From the NCBI GenBank assembly GCA_039583875.1, contig CM077155.1, positions 8,606,043 to 8,670,042 on the forward strand: DNA of 64,000 bases, read 5' to 3'. The stretch comes from Platanthera guangdongensis. Taxonomy: Eukaryota; Streptophyta; Magnoliopsida; Asparagales; Orchidaceae. This document shows positions 33,350-45,670 of the stretch, one piece after another (the first letter of the stretch is position 1; each line of letters starts with the position of its first letter). The translations under genes were made by a program, and so were the position numbers. The notes beneath the pieces are model-generated. The model was not told the origin of the DNA. It searched no databases and saw nothing but the letters and a program-made list of their open reading frames with translations.

Positions 33350-34222
33350 ATGTGAAGAAATTATCACCCTAATGCAATCCGAATTGGAAATGATCCTAGT
33401 AGGATAGATTACCTATTTCTTAGGATTTCAGATTTCTCAATGCAAAGACGGTATTTTTATAAGTCAATCAAAATATATCAAAGATATGCTTGTGCGTTTT
33501 GGGTTTGAGAATCTGAAAAAAGTCAAAACTCCTATGAGTGCATCTCTTAAAGTAGGAAAGGATGAAAGTGGCATTTCCGTTGATCAAACTATGTTTTTAA
33601 GGTATGATAGGATCATTGCTATATTTGAGTGCCTTTAGGCCTGGCGTACATTCGTGGTAGGTATGTGTACTTGGTACCAAGCGAACCTAGAGATTCACAT
33701 TTGAAAGCGGTAAAGAATATCTTTATGTATCTTATAGGAACACAAAATCTTGGACTTTGCTACCCACACATCACCGATTTCACAAATCACGGGTACTCTG
33801 ACTCTGATTATGTGGGTTGTTCTCTTGATCGCAAGAGCACAAGTGGTACATGTCATTTACTAGGCCCTGCACTAGTCTCCTGGTCAAGCCGCAAACAGAA
33901 CTCGGTTACACTCTCCACCGCTGAAGCCGAGTATATCACCTTAGGAAGATGTTGTGCACAAGCACTGTGGATGTCTCAAAAGCTAGAAGACTTTGTCCTA
34001 ACTTGTAGGAACATTACACTTAGGTGTGACAACAAGAGTGCCATAGACTTAACAAATAATCCAGTGCATCATTCAAGGTCAAAACATATTGATGTGCGTC
34101 ACCATTTCATTCGAGATCACATTACAAATGAGAATTTGAGAGTAAGCTTCATTGGCACTGATGACCAACTTGCTGAGATATTCATTAAACCACTCCCAAA
34201 TGCACGTTTCTCATTATTTTGA
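33350..34222 (+). pseudogene. RT end and RNase H of Copia C
   Basis: 33350-33625 is RT C-terminal sequence full of stops. RNase H reads HGYSDSDYVGCSLDRKSTSG with the acidic pair present, SWSSRKQNSVTLSTAEAEYI, LRCDNKSAIDLTNNPVHHSR, HIDVRHHFIRDHI and QLAEIFIKPLPNARFSLF. The open frame starting at 33629 is the best preserved part of C pol. Confidence 0.85.
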
Positions 34223-35894
34223 CTCGAGCTGGGTATTTTGGACCTCTCTTCCGAGTCATCATTTTTATTTGCTTGTTTGTTTTTTTCTTTCTTTGGTTGT
34301 TTTTGTCTATGTTTCATTTTTTTTGTTTATTTGCTTGTGTGTTATTTATTTGAGTTCTTTTGTCGATTTGTTTTAAAAAACAAAAACACAAAAAATATAT
34401 AAAAACCAAAACAAAAAAACTGTGAATTGATCATGTCTTACGGGCACACATGACCCAAACTTAGGCTATAAAAAGTACATACAATAGTTGAGTTAAGAAG
34501 TGCTTATCTGTGTGAACATTGTCCCCGATCATGGTGTGTTGAATCTATAAGTGCTTGGACATTGAGTGCGACATTACATGTTAGTGTATGTTGACTAAGC
34601 CTCTAGGTATGTGTGAGGATTTAGATAGGGGACTGACTTCACACTATTTACACATACATAGACGGAGCACTCATGTACAAATACTAGGTTTAAATGCTGT
34701 AAATAGTGACATTACATCTTAAAACGTTAGAAATACTTAGAATAATCAATGTCACGATATATATATATATGCGTATATGAAGATCAAAACTTTGGGCCAA
34801 ATCTCTAATGCTAAAGTCTTATGTATACAAGTTAAAGTGTATATATCTAAGTGAATAGATTTCAATTGACTCGGGGCTCCTTGAACTCACAAAAATATAT
34901 AAATGTGATAGCTCAAAGCAAACAAAAAAGAAAACTATGTATGCTATCAAATGTCTTGTCAAGAACCCCCCAAGCACTATCATTCCTCCTGATAAGTCTT
35001 TATGAGCATTGTGAGGATGAGCACCTTGGTTCAAAGAGTCATTTCGATCTTCTGCATAGACTCTAACTTAGGCTTATTGCCCCTTGTTCAAGTCTTGGTA
35101 TGACATAGATAGCTATGTGACAGATTATTCACTCTACTTCTCTTGTGTTAGCATTTTAAAGGATCGAGATAAACATGTAAAATATGATATTTCTACTTGG
35201 TGTTTTCTCTCTTGTTGATGCTACACATACACGTCATTGCCCTATTTAATGCTTCCATGCATAAGAATTGGACTGAAACTACACTATATGTTTTTGCACA
35301 TAGGCACTAGCACACGATTTATACTTTTGACGTTTACAATGTTTAAATATGATTAACTCTATAACTCTCGTAACATTGTATTGTTCCTCGTTGTGTGCTT
35401 AGTCTACTCTATGCTGTCCAATCCATATAATCTCTATGAAATTACTTTTTTTTGGTTCGTGTACTCCGCTCTTATGTTTGACCATGTGCTTCATCTTCTC
35501 TGATTTGTATTTTTTGGGTCACCCATACATTTCTCAATTATTGCTTTACTGATTGTGTGCACTGTCTGTTGTTTCATTCACGCTTATCATATATCCTATT
35601 TTTTCCTCCCGCATGACTGTTTGGTCTGGCCCACCCCTTTTGATACTATCAAAGTGGGAGATGAGATTGTTCATGAGAATTGTTCATGGGTATTATCTAA
35701 TGTAGGGGGAGCTTGTTTTACTGCGTGCACATAGATAAGGGGAGCGTGTAGAACACGTAGGTAAGGGGAGCGTGTATGTAGGGGAGCTATATAGATAACT
35801 CGAAACCTGATACCTGAGAGTTCAATATTTTGTATTTTTTTATTCACTCTATCTTGTACTTTGTTATTTCTCTTGAACGAGATTTGATATTATC
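34223..35894 (+). other. 3' non-coding region of C with repeated polypurine tracts
   Basis: No ORF with family resemblance. There is an (AT)n run at 34758-34771. Polypurine-like copies occur at 35647-35660 (TATCAAAGTGGGAG), 35704-35711, 35735-35745, 35763-35773 and 35780-35787. Several tracts upstream of the 3' LTR are a known Sirevirus trait. Confidence 0.6.
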
Positions 35895-35907
35895 AAAAGG
35901 GGGAGTT
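35895..35907 (+). other. polypurine tract of C
   Basis: AAAAGGGGGAG plus two bases, directly before the 3' LTR start TGTTGGAAC at 35908. Confidence 0.85.
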
Positions 35908-36705
35908 TGTTGGAACTGTTGTTTCACATTCCCTATGTTTGAGAATATCAAATCTCAGGTTGTATTTGATCACGTCTTGTGTTGATAGAGTGTGCAGGTT
36001 GACATGTTCAAGCAAAGAAAAGAAGTCTCTAATGGATGCTATTGGCGATCAATAAAGGTTACCTCCGAGCGGTAACTACAGATTAATTGGACAGAGCTCT
36101 CTGGAACTTACCGCTCTACGCTAGTTCTACCGCCCGCACTAGCTCGATGAATTAATTGGTTAAATCTATCGGGATCCTACCGCGTAGGCGGTAGCATTGT
36201 ACCACGTCGTTGTAACCCACTCAATGCCTCAAAGCATTGAGAGAATTGAGATAGCACTACCGCCGAGCTCTAGCATGGTACCGTGTCGTGGTAACCCACT
36301 CTACACTCCAAGGTGTTGAGAGCGTTGAGACATCACTACCGCTGGGTGCTAGCTTGGTACCGCGCTGCGGTAACCAACTCAATGCCCCAAGGCATCGAGT
36401 GCGTTGAGACAATACTACCGCCAAACGCTAGCATGGCACCGCTCCGCGGTAACCCACTCAACGCTCCAAGGCGTTGAGTGCGTTGAGTAAGGCCTACCAC
36501 TGGGCACTATATTCTTACCGCGTCGTGCTAATATTGGAAGAAGGAAAATATTCGCTTTGAATATTTTTCCAAATATGGAGGACAGCTGGCACATCAAGCG
36601 CACAAACCTACCACTGGGAGCTAGTCTTACCGCCGGCGGTAGCCTATTTTTACGAAGACGTATATAAATCTGCCTCGGTTTCTGTGCTCATTACCTAAGA
36701 CAAAA
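35908..36705 (+). repeat. 3' LTR of C, first part
   Basis: It aligns with 24103-24890 of the 5' LTR, including four ~78-bp units at 36180-36500. The unit at 36453 has a perfect dyad CACTCAACGC ... GCGTTGAGTG. D is inserted at 36705, ~40 bp after the TATA box; the LTR resumes at 49019. Confidence 0.95.
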
Positions 36706-39073
36706 TGTAACAACTACATCCGTTCATATATCATATAATAGAAGGTTCGGCTGGGGCCCTACACCATATGACATAAAACAGGCGGCGAAGTCATGGTTAG
36801 CATCAGAGTTACGCATCCTAACTCATAGCATTCTAGCGGAAGCTTTTAACAAAAAATACTGAACTCTAACCATGAATTTCCACTAATTTAAATACCCACA
36901 TTTATATAGAAATGTACACCAAATACAATATTGTTTGCCCTTATGGCCTTACAGTTGCTCTTTATAAGTGTGAATTCCAAACATCGGTGCGCAGACCGGC
37001 CACACATGAACAACACGTAATATTTTTCAGCTTAGCCTTCAAGGGCTAACAGCAGCAGCATCAACAGTAGGGACATCAGCCTTTATGTGTCCCGCTCGGC
37101 TCTCCAGCACCTGCAGAAGGATAGCCCACCCAATGGTGGCAAACAAGGCAACGGTCAGCATTCAGCTGACCAATTTATAACGACCATACCCCTTTCTCGG
37201 GGCAGTGGTATTCCTTCCCTGCAGCCATAGCAATTCATAGGCAGATAAATATATATCACACATTGTGCACTCACGCATAAATAATTCATCACAACCGTCA
37301 GCCACGCTGCCCAACGATTTGTGCACTCAGGGCACATTCTTGGTGTACCAGCGAACCAGGGTCCCACCACCGTTTCAGGGCCGAAACGCAACGGAAAAAT
37401 TGAGCATTTAGTCTTTTCGGCGCACAGGCCTAAGACTCTTATTATGCGCTCCAATTGACCGCACTTTCAGGTCTTCGAGTCAGACAGACATAACGCAGGT
37501 ACGAATCAGCCACCCCCCGTTGCTCAAGTCACCTTGCCATCACCAAGTACCAACGTACTCGCGGCTAAGTATAAGGCGCGGGTCGGTTTCACCTTTCCTG
37601 TTTGGCATAAAGCCTTTTTAAGAACTCTCCAAGCTCACACATAGCCATACCGTCCGCGAGGGACTGGCTTCACATTCATAGGTTAGCTAGGAGCCACGCC
37701 CAGCGTTAGCGACAGAACTCAATTTCCATCCCTAGCTCTAACTTTAGCATTCATAGCATACAACACAAGTATTTAGTGGGTGTTGTCCTGGGCTTCCACT
37801 CCAGTACTTCCTGCTACTATCCTTCACAGGTATAACCCATTGAAATCGCAAGCATCACAAGGGTCTTTCCGTGGACTACCACTCCAGTACTTCCTGTTGC
37901 TGCCTTTCACAGGTCAAACCCATCGATTCCACAAACTATACATTTAACCGCGGAGTATTCTCCGGTGTGCAAATGCAACATCACCAATCCAGACCAACTT
38001 GTCTAGATGGGCTTCACACAGCATGCCTATTCCATACTCCATTTCTGGATCTATATGGCAAATTATTGGGGATTCCAAGAATCAACCCTAGGGAATCCCT
38101 TAGCAATTCACCCTCTGGTGGGGAAGCCCATGCACATGCCAAAAAGAAAGGACTTCACATGTCCAAGAAGGAAGATCGTTACCCTTGACGACCTATTTGG
38201 AGCCATGGAATTCTAGCCAGCTAGAAAGCACCGCAGCGGCCTTGCCTCCACAACGCTGGCCTCAGATCTTGAATCGAAACTCAGCAGATCCACCAGTGGC
38301 CGACTCCTCTCTCCTACTCCTGCTTGCTCTCTCTTCTCGCTAGCTTTCTTAAAAAGAGAATGGTCAAGATCAAAAGGAGAATTCCTTTCACATTCTCGGC
38401 CTTAAAACAACAGGGAGGAGCCTGAGCCATCAGATCCTAGCTGAAGAAAATGGACAACCACAATTTTGCCACAAAGGCCTAATTTTTGGCTGACACGGCC
38501 TGTGACACGCCCGTGTCACAGGCCGTGTACCTTAAGTGGCACACAACCGACTCATCCAGAATAATACACGGCCATGTGACATGCCCGTGTCACAGGCCGT
38601 GTGACTTGACATAGCTTCAGACACGCCCGTGTCTAGCCCGTGTACCTTAGGTGGTACACAACCATCTCAACCCGAAGAAGACACGACCATGTGACACGCC
38701 CGTGTCACAGGCCGTGTGCCCAGAGACACATCCATGTCCTGCCCGTGTTTACCAGGCCTCACTGCCTTGGCCAAATCCAGAAAAGGACACGGCCATGTGA
38801 TACGCCCGTGTCACAGGCCGTGTGCCCTTACACGGCTGTAGACACGACTCCAGCGTGCACTTCGTCGAGCGACGTTCGTCGACCAGAGGGGGACACGCCC
38901 TCTGACATGCCCATGTCGCAGGGCGTGTTCCCTCTTGAGAACTCATCGAGTGTAGTTCGTCGAGCACTCGACACGCTGCTCAGCCATACAGAGCAGGACA
39001 CACCCGGGGACACGCCCGTTTCCCAGGCTGTGTTGCCCAACCTGAAACCAAATATAGGATTTGTTGCGTTACA
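36706..39073 (-). repeat. 3' LTR of D (2,368 bp)
   Basis: On the minus strand it begins TGTAACGCAACAAATCC at 39073, right after the polypurine tract, and ends GTTGTTACA at 36706. The U3 part, 38490-39040, holds repeated dyads built from ACACGCCCGTGT and CACAGGCCGTGT. ORFs inside (e.g. 38640-39122) translate these repeats only. Confidence 0.9.
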
Positions 39074-39090
39074 ATCCTCCCCTCCTTATA
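39074..39090 (-). other. polypurine tract of D
   Basis: The minus strand reads TTATAAGGAGGGGAGGAT directly before the LTR start. Confidence 0.8.
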
Positions 39091-39229
39091 ATAAATTTCG
39101 TCCCGAAATTTGCATACAGTAAGGAAAACAGCAGTCACAATGTTATAACTATCAACATGTCTATTACAACAGGAGATGCATTGCATAACAGTTTACACAA
39201 ACAACTCGAGAAATTCAGCTCGTATGGTC

Positions 39230-39624
39230 TGCTCTCGCTCACATGTTAGCTCCTCACGACCACAGTTGTCTCACCGGACTTTGACCATCCCGATTGTCTT
39301 GTTGCGCAACTGTTTATCGGCTCGATCCTCGATTCGAATGGGCCTAACCTTCGTCGTTAGCTCATACTCCACCGACATACAATCATTCTCGATCACTTGA
39401 GCGGGATCTTTGACAGCTTTCCGAAGCACAGAGATGTGAAACACATCATGTAATCCACTCAATTCTACCGAAAGAGCTAGCCGATATGCAGCTTCCCCAA
39501 TTCGCTCCCCCACTTCGAATGGACCAAGATATCTCAGACTCAACTTTTTCAGACGCTGAATCCTGGACACGCCTTTGAAGGGTTTTATCTTCAAATATAC
39601 CCAATCGCCCAACGCGAACTCCAC
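39230..39624 (-). pseudogene. integrase C-terminus / chromodomain-like, left copy in D
   Basis: It reads EFALGDWVYLKIKPFKGVSR, LSLRYLGPFEVGERIGEAAY, LSGLHDVFHISVLRKAVKDP and, past a frame break near 39270, the WDNCGRDELTW-like end. This GPF/Y module plus chromodomain-like tail guides chromovirus integration to heterochromatin. Minus strand, matching the LTR direction; the mirror copy is 46816-47205. Confidence 0.85.
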
Positions 39625-39663
39625 GTTCTGGTGTTTGGCATTATAGTACTTTGCTTGTCGATC

Positions 39664-40338
39664 CTAGGATATCAGTAGCCTTTCCCGAATGGCGTGTATC
39701 ATCAAGTTAGCTTTATCGACTTCTTTACGCTTATACAGTTTGGACTCGCCTGCTTCTGCCCAAGCTAACAGTGTATGACACTTCCGCCCATACAGAGCTT
39801 TAAACGGTGCCATACCGATGCTCGCTTGGTAGCTATTGTTGTAGGCAAACTCGACCATATAGAGATGATCTTCCCGTCTCTTACCAAAGTCCAGTGCGCA
39901 CATTCCATGCATATCCTCCATTGTTCTGTTGGTCCTCTCAGTTTGGCCATCTATTTGGGGATGAAAGGGCATACTGAACGTTAATTTCGTGCCCAACAAC
40001 TGATGGACTAGCCTACAATCATTCGATGCAAATCGCCCATCATGATCACTTACGATACTACGAGGAACACCGTGTAGCTGTACGATCTGTTCCACATAGA
40101 GCTTTGCCACACTTTCCACTGAATCGTCCCGCTTGTTCGAAAGGAAGTGCGCCACTTTCGTCAACCAGTCTACAATCACCCAGATTGAATCATTTTCGTG
40201 TTGCGATCTCGGCAACCTGTGCACAAAATCCATTGAAATATCATCGGACTTCCATTCTAGAATTGACAATGACTTCAAGAAACCACCAGGCTTTTGGCAT
40301 TCCGCCTTCACTATAGCACAAGTTTGGCATTTAGCCAC
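39664..40338 (-). pseudogene. integrase core, left copy in D
   Basis: MAKCQTCAIVKAECQKPGGF gives the CxxC of the zinc-binding region. The core keeps ISMDFVHRLPRSQHENDSIW (Asp), VSDHDGRFASNDCRLVHQLL (Asp) and HPQIDGQTERTNRTMEDMHG (Glu), though Thr-Asp context residues are changed. One TAG (39664) separates it from the C-terminal part. Longest intact stretch of this arm. Confidence 0.88.
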
Positions 40339-40369
40339 ATAATGAGTGATATCTTTCTTTAGTCTGGGC

Positions 40370-41160
40370 TACCAGAACAGCTTCTTCATGTCCCTAAACA
40401 TCTTTGTGCTCCCGTGGTGAATTGAGTACTTTGTAAAGTGAGCTTCATACATCAACTCTTCTCGTAACTTAGCCATACTCGGGACACACAAATGGCCCTC
40501 TTTCCGCAAAAGGCCGTACTTCCAGGAGAATTGGCCATCTAGCCCATCCTTTGCATAGCGTTGGAGACTTTCATCCAGCTCTATTTCTCGTCTAATCCTG
40601 TCTGCCAGGTCATATTATACCTCCGTCCAGTTCAAACATGCATCGGCTGTGGACTTCTTATCAGCACAAGAAATCTCTAATGCTTCCAACTCTTGGATCA
40701 GATGCTCATCATGCATCTGTAACCAATTTGACCTTAACGGAGCCTTCCTACTCAAGGAATCAGCGACCACATTTCCCTTCCAGAGAGTATAATGAATCTC
40801 AAAGGTGTAGTCCCTAAGGAACTCCAACCACCTTCGTTGTTGTATATTCAGATCCTTCTGCTCCAACTAGTACTTTAGGCTCTTATGGTCCGTAATGATA
40901 TCCACTTTTACACCATAAAGATAATGCCGCCATAACTTCAGTTCAAAGATCACCGCCGCCAATTCCAATTCGTGGACGGGATAATTTTGCTCATGCACTT
41001 TCAACCGGCGTGAGTCATAAGTAATCACCTTTCCAAACTGCATAAGAACGCAGCCTAAGCTGCTTCATGAAGCATCACTATAAATCTCATAGCAATCTGT
41101 ACCACATAGCGATGTCAACACAGGCGTCGTGGTCAAAGGACTCTTTAGCTCTTCAAAAGC
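40370..41160 (-). pseudogene. RNase H and linker, left copy in D
   Basis: The ORF 40615-40866 reads the RNase H end, KDLNIQQRRWLEFLRDYTFE, IHYTLWKGNVVADSLSRKAP, then a spacer ending ACLNWTEV. The upstream part to ~41160 is readable with stops (acidic IYSDAS-like region near 41085). RNase H degrades the RNA strand. Confidence 0.75.
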
Positions 41161-41909
41161 TCATGGGCACTCTGGCGTCCAAACAAACTTCTGATCCTTC
41201 CTCATCAGTGTGGTCAGAGGCAAAGAGATCCGCGAGAAGTTTTCGACAAAACGTCTATAGTAGCCTGCTAGTCCAAGGAAACTCCTGACTTCGGCCACCG
41301 AAGACAACACAGCCACTCCTGAATGGCACTTATCTTTGACGGATCCACTTCTATGCCCTATACACTTACCACATGGCCAAGAAAAGCCTCCGACGACAGC
41401 CAAAACTCACACTTAGAGAACTTGGCATAGAGCTTATTCCTTCGCAAGGTGTGCAACACCAACCGTAAGTGGTTTACATGACCAGCTTCAGATTGAGAGT
41501 ACACCAAAATATCATCAATGAATACAATCACGAACAAATCCAAGTACTCTCGTAACGTTCAGTGCATCAGGTCCATGAATACCGATGGAGCATTGTATAG
41601 CCCAAACAACATTATCGTGAACTCATAATGACCGTAACGTATTCCAAATGCGGTCTTGGGAATATCACCTTACTGAATCCTCAACTGGTAATATCCAGAT
41701 TTCAAATATAATTTAGAGTAGATGGTTGATCCCACCAGCTGATCGAACAATTCAACTATCCGTGGAATCGGATACTTGTTCTTCTCGATCAGCTTATTCA
41801 ATTCACGGTAGTCAATACATAATCGCAAACCACCGTCCTTCTTTTTCACAAACGGAATAGGTGCGCTCCAAGGTGACATACTTGGGCGTATATATCCCTG
41901 TTCCAACAA
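41161..41909 (-). pseudogene. reverse transcriptase, left copy in D
   Basis: It reads [40 protein letters not shown], then [19 protein letters not shown], where the first catalytic Asp (family KLDLKSGYYQ) is Tyr. After stops comes [20 protein letters not shown] with the FIDD site intact, then [20 protein letters not shown] and VRSFLGLAGYYRRFVENFSR. Broken by several stops. Confidence 0.85.
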
Positions 41910-42633
41910 CTATTGCAATTGGACTTTCAACTCAACCATTTCCTTTGGCGCGACGCGATATGGCGAGCGGGCCACAGGTTTCGCACCTGACACCAACTCA
42001 ATAGTGAAGTCGATCTCCTGCTGGGGTGGTAGCCCAGGAAGATCCTTAGGAAACAAATCCACAAACTCCGATACAACCGAAACATCACTCATATTGGCCT
42101 TTGGATCAACAGCCTGAATCAGCGTGAAGTATAACTCTGCGCCCTTCCGAACAACCTTGACGACTTGGAGTGCATACATCAAGGTCCCGCCCACTCCTCA
42201 CATACCAGCGAACTTAGTCTCATGCTCGGTATTCTGGCCCAGTGTGATCTCTTTGGTATTCCAATCAATAAAGTCACGCTGCTCCGAAAGCTAGTCCATA
42301 CCAAAGATCACATTAAATTCCGATATCGGCAACACAGATGCGTTCAAACAAAACTCCCGACTTCCAATTTGAACTGCCACATCACATCCATTTGATAATA
42401 ACACCATCACACTATCTACTATTAACCTAATCGGTACACCGATCCGTTACACGAGGTCCACAGATAGAAATGAATGAGAAGTACCATTATCAAACAGGGC
42501 TTTTGTCGGACAAAGTCAAATACAAACACATCTTACGCAAGCTACAAACAAGGTATGAAAGAACCAAAACAACAATTCAATATGTCACCGCATGTCGGTG
42601 ACAATGTCACTTTGCTGTATGGCCTTCTGCTGT
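41910..42633 (-). pseudogene. protease region, left copy in D (to palindrome edge)
   Basis: The ORF 42194-41910 reads MGGTLMYALQVVKVVRKGAE, VVSEFVDLFPKDLPGLPPQQ and IELVSGAKPVARSPYRVAPK, the protease-RT linker. Protease proper (42200-42560) is present with stops, including the FDTG-like site read minus-wise near 42505. Similarity to the right copy ends at 42633 within GGACAGCAGAAGG. Confidence 0.8.
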
Positions 42634-43811
42634 CTCGGTCTTTCCCTTTCAAATTCGTGGTCGAATTATTTTGTGGGGTGGTGACCACGTGTAAGTGCGA
42701 ACCGCGTTAACACCAATGAACTCTTGAATGTCTACTAAGGAATGCAAATACACATGTTTGTGGAACCTGTGCATTCCTGGTATTTCTGTTGGCACTATGT
42801 TTGTTGCTTACTTGTGTGTTTCACGACTATAGGAGACTAGTGTGTAAGCGGGGCAGCAGGAACCACAATATTCGATGGGACTGATGACACCAACTGTGGT
42901 ACACCACCTCCTCCTTCGGTAGAGACGGTCCGATAGATCGCTGATGTGGTCTTCGCAATGATCAAGGCCCAACATGAGGGACGAGGACAACCATCTATTC
43001 CGGTGGTGCATCCCATGCTAGTCGGCATACTTGAGCAGACGGTAAGGGAAAGAGCACAACTTCATCGTTGAACATGTGCTTGAACCAAGGAGTGGACACA
43101 GTTGAGGAATACTTTCATGCATTTGTCGCGCTAAGATAACATCCAGAGTTTGTGTTTGAAACCGAGGAAACTAAAATTAACATGTTTTATGATGGGCTAT
43201 ATCAGGAACTACGTTTTTTGTTGATGGGTCCGAAGTTAATGGGGTTCCAACCATTGGTGGAGTCAGCTAGACTATTGGAGATGGACTTGACAAGAGCCCA
43301 TCAAATGCCTACGATCTGGGAATCGAGTGCTTCACGGGTTAGAAAGCCTGCTCACCGCAGGATGGGGAAACACGAGACTCGTGCTTGCTATACTTGTGGC
43401 AAGAAGGGACACCTTGCACGAGAGTGTTGGGGTGGTGACTAGAAGACAAAGAAGCAATACAAGTGCTACTCGTGTGGCAAAGACGGACATAAAGCTCGAG
43501 AGTGCCGAGTTGGTCGTTAGATGAACAAGAAGGGAATTTCGACTTTATGTATATAAATAACTATGCTCATGTACTGTACATGTTTTGTGTGTACTTCGAT
43601 TGGAATAAACGTGCTTGCACGGTAGTCATGAACACGAATGGAAAGTTGATGATATACTACATGGGGTAACATGGGGCATATAGCCCGTGGCTGTCGGGTT
43701 GGTCAGCCAAAGGTTGAAATGATGATCGAAGCATCAGATGCTGACAAGGGAAAGACAGCGGTGGAGTCCACTACCGCCCAGGCGCGATCCCGAGTATTAA
43801 ACTTGGACAGC
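42634..43811 (+). pseudogene. single-copy centre of D with plus-strand gag
   Basis: No mirror copy exists for this 1.2 kb. From ~43060 the reading gives LNQGVDTVEEYFHAFVALR-like sequence, then FETEETKINMFYDGLYQELR and LLEMDLTRAHQM, chromovirus gag. Two intact knuckles follow, CYTCGKKGHLAREC (~43387) and CYSCGKDGHKAREC (~43461), and a third keeps only GHIARGC (~43677). Stops and shifts interrupt it. 42634-43000 has no clear product; 43525-43660 between knuckles is AT-rich and could be an intron. Confidence 0.7.
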
Positions 43812-44509
43812 AGAAGGCCATACTACAAAGTGACATTGTCACCGAAATGCGGTGACATATTGAATTGTTGTTTTGGTTCTTTCATACCTTGTTTGTAGCT
43901 TGCATAGGATGTGCTTGTATTCGGCTTTGTCCGACGAAAGCCCTGTTTGATACTGGTACTTCTAATTCATTTCTATCTGTGGACCTCGTGTCACGGATCG
44001 TTGTACCGATTAGGTTAATGGTAGATAGTGCGACAATGTTATTACCAAATGGATGCGATGTGGCGGTTCAAATTGGAAGTCGGGAGTTTTTTTTGAACGC
44101 ATCTGTGCTGCCGATATCGGAATTTGATGTGATCTTTAGTATGGACTGGCTTTCGGAGAAGCGTGCCTTTATTGATTGGAATGCCAAAGAGATCACACTG
44201 GGCCAGAATACCGAGCATGAGACTAAGTTCGCTGGTATGCGAGGAGTGGGCGGGACCTTGATGTCTGCACTCCAAGTTGTCAAGGCTGTTCGGAAGGGCG
44301 CGGAGTTATACTTCACACTGATTCAGGCTGTTGAGACAAAGGCCAATGTGAGTGATGTTCAGGTTGTGTCAGAGTTTGCGGATGTGTTTCCTAAGGATCT
44401 TCCTGGGCTACCACCCCAATGGGGGATCGACTTCACTATTGAGTTGGTGCGAGGTGTGAAACCTGTGGCCTGCTCTCCATATCACGTCGCGCCAAAGGAA
44501 ATGGCTTAG
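43812..44509 (+). pseudogene. protease, right copy in D
   Basis: The reading contains CPTKALFDTGTSNSFLSVDL with the aspartic protease DTG, then LPNGCDVAVQIGSREFFLNA, DVIFSMDWLSEKRAFIDWNA and the linker to RT. It ends in a TAG at 44507-44509. The start (43812) is the inner edge of the right palindrome arm. A pyrimidine-rich stretch ending TTTGTAG at 43892-43898, conserved in the left arm, could be an intron end. Confidence 0.85.
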
Positions 44510-44521
44510 TTGAAAGTCTAA

Positions 44522-45250
44522 TTGCAAGAGCTGCTGGAGCAGGGATATATACGCCCAAATATGTCACCTTGGAGCGCACCTTTTCTGTTTGTAAAAAAGA
44601 AGGATGGTGGTTTGCGGTTATGTATTGACTACCGTGAATTGAATAAGCTGTCCGAGAAAAACAAGTATCCGATTCCACGGATAGATGAATTGTTTGATCA
44701 GCTGGTGGAATCAACCGTCTACTATAAATTGGATTTGAAATCTGGATTTTACCAGTTGAGGATTCAGGAAGGTGACATTCCCAAGACCGCATTTAGAACA
44801 GGCTACGATCATTATGAGTTCACGGTAATGTCGTTTGGGCTATGCAATGTGCCATAGGTATTCATGGACCTGATGCACCGAACGTTCCGAGAGTACTTGG
44901 ACTTGTTCGTGATTGTATTCATTGATTATATTTTGTTGTAAACTCAATCTGAAGCTGATCATGCAAACCACTTGCGGTTGGTGTTGCACACCTTGCGAAG
45001 GAATAAGCTTTATGCCAAATTCTCGAAGTGTGAGTTTTGGCTATCGTCGGTGGCTTTTCTTGGCCATGTGGTAAGTGGAGAGGGCATAGTAGTGAATCCA
45101 TTAAAGATAAGAGCCATTCAGGAGTGGCCAGTGTTGTCTTCGGTGGCCAAAGTCAGGAGTTTCGTTGGACTAGCAGGCTACTATAGACATTTTGTTGAGA
45201 GCTTCTCGCGGATCGCTTTGTCTCTAAGCACACTGACGAGGAAGGATTAG
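44522..45250 (+). pseudogene. reverse transcriptase, right copy in D
   Basis: It reads [60 protein letters not shown] with the first catalytic Asp kept, and [20 protein letters not shown] before a TAG. The FIDD site reads FIDYILL, so one Asp is Tyr, followed by a [23 protein letters not shown] and the connection domain follow to 45250. Confidence 0.88.
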
Positions 45251-45670
45251 AAGTTCGTTTGGATGCAGGAGTGCGCTCGAGCTTTTGAAGAGCTAAAGAG
45301 TCGTTTGACCACGGCGCCTGTGTTGACATCGCCATGTGGTACATATGGCTATTAGATTTATAGTGATGCTTCAGGAAGCGGCTTAGGCAACATTCTTCTG
45401 CAGTTTGGAAAGGTGATTGCTTATGGCTCACGCTAGTTGAAAGTGCATGAGCGAAATTATCCCGTCCACGACTTCGAATTGGCGTCGGTGATCTTTGCAC
45501 CGAAGTTATGGTGGCATTATCTTTACGGCATAAAAGTGGATATCTTTACGGAACATAAGAGCCTAAAGTACTTTTTGGAGCAGAAGAACCTGAATATGCG
45601 ACAATGAAGGTGGCTGGAGTTCCTTGGGGATTACACCTTTGAGATTCATTATACTCCTGGGAAGGGAAAT
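45251..45670 (+). pseudogene. RNase H, right copy in D
   Basis: Readable between four stops: FVWMQECARAFEELKSRLTT, IYSDASGSGLGNILLQFGKV, HDFELASVIFAPKLWWHYLY and KSLKYFLEQKNLNMRQ. Acidic and Glu positions of the RT RNase H (DAS, ELA) are recognisable. Confidence 0.8.

Noticed and set aside
37155..38188. ORFs in the D LTR
   Set aside because: LTR sequence with frames not conserved in the partner LTR.
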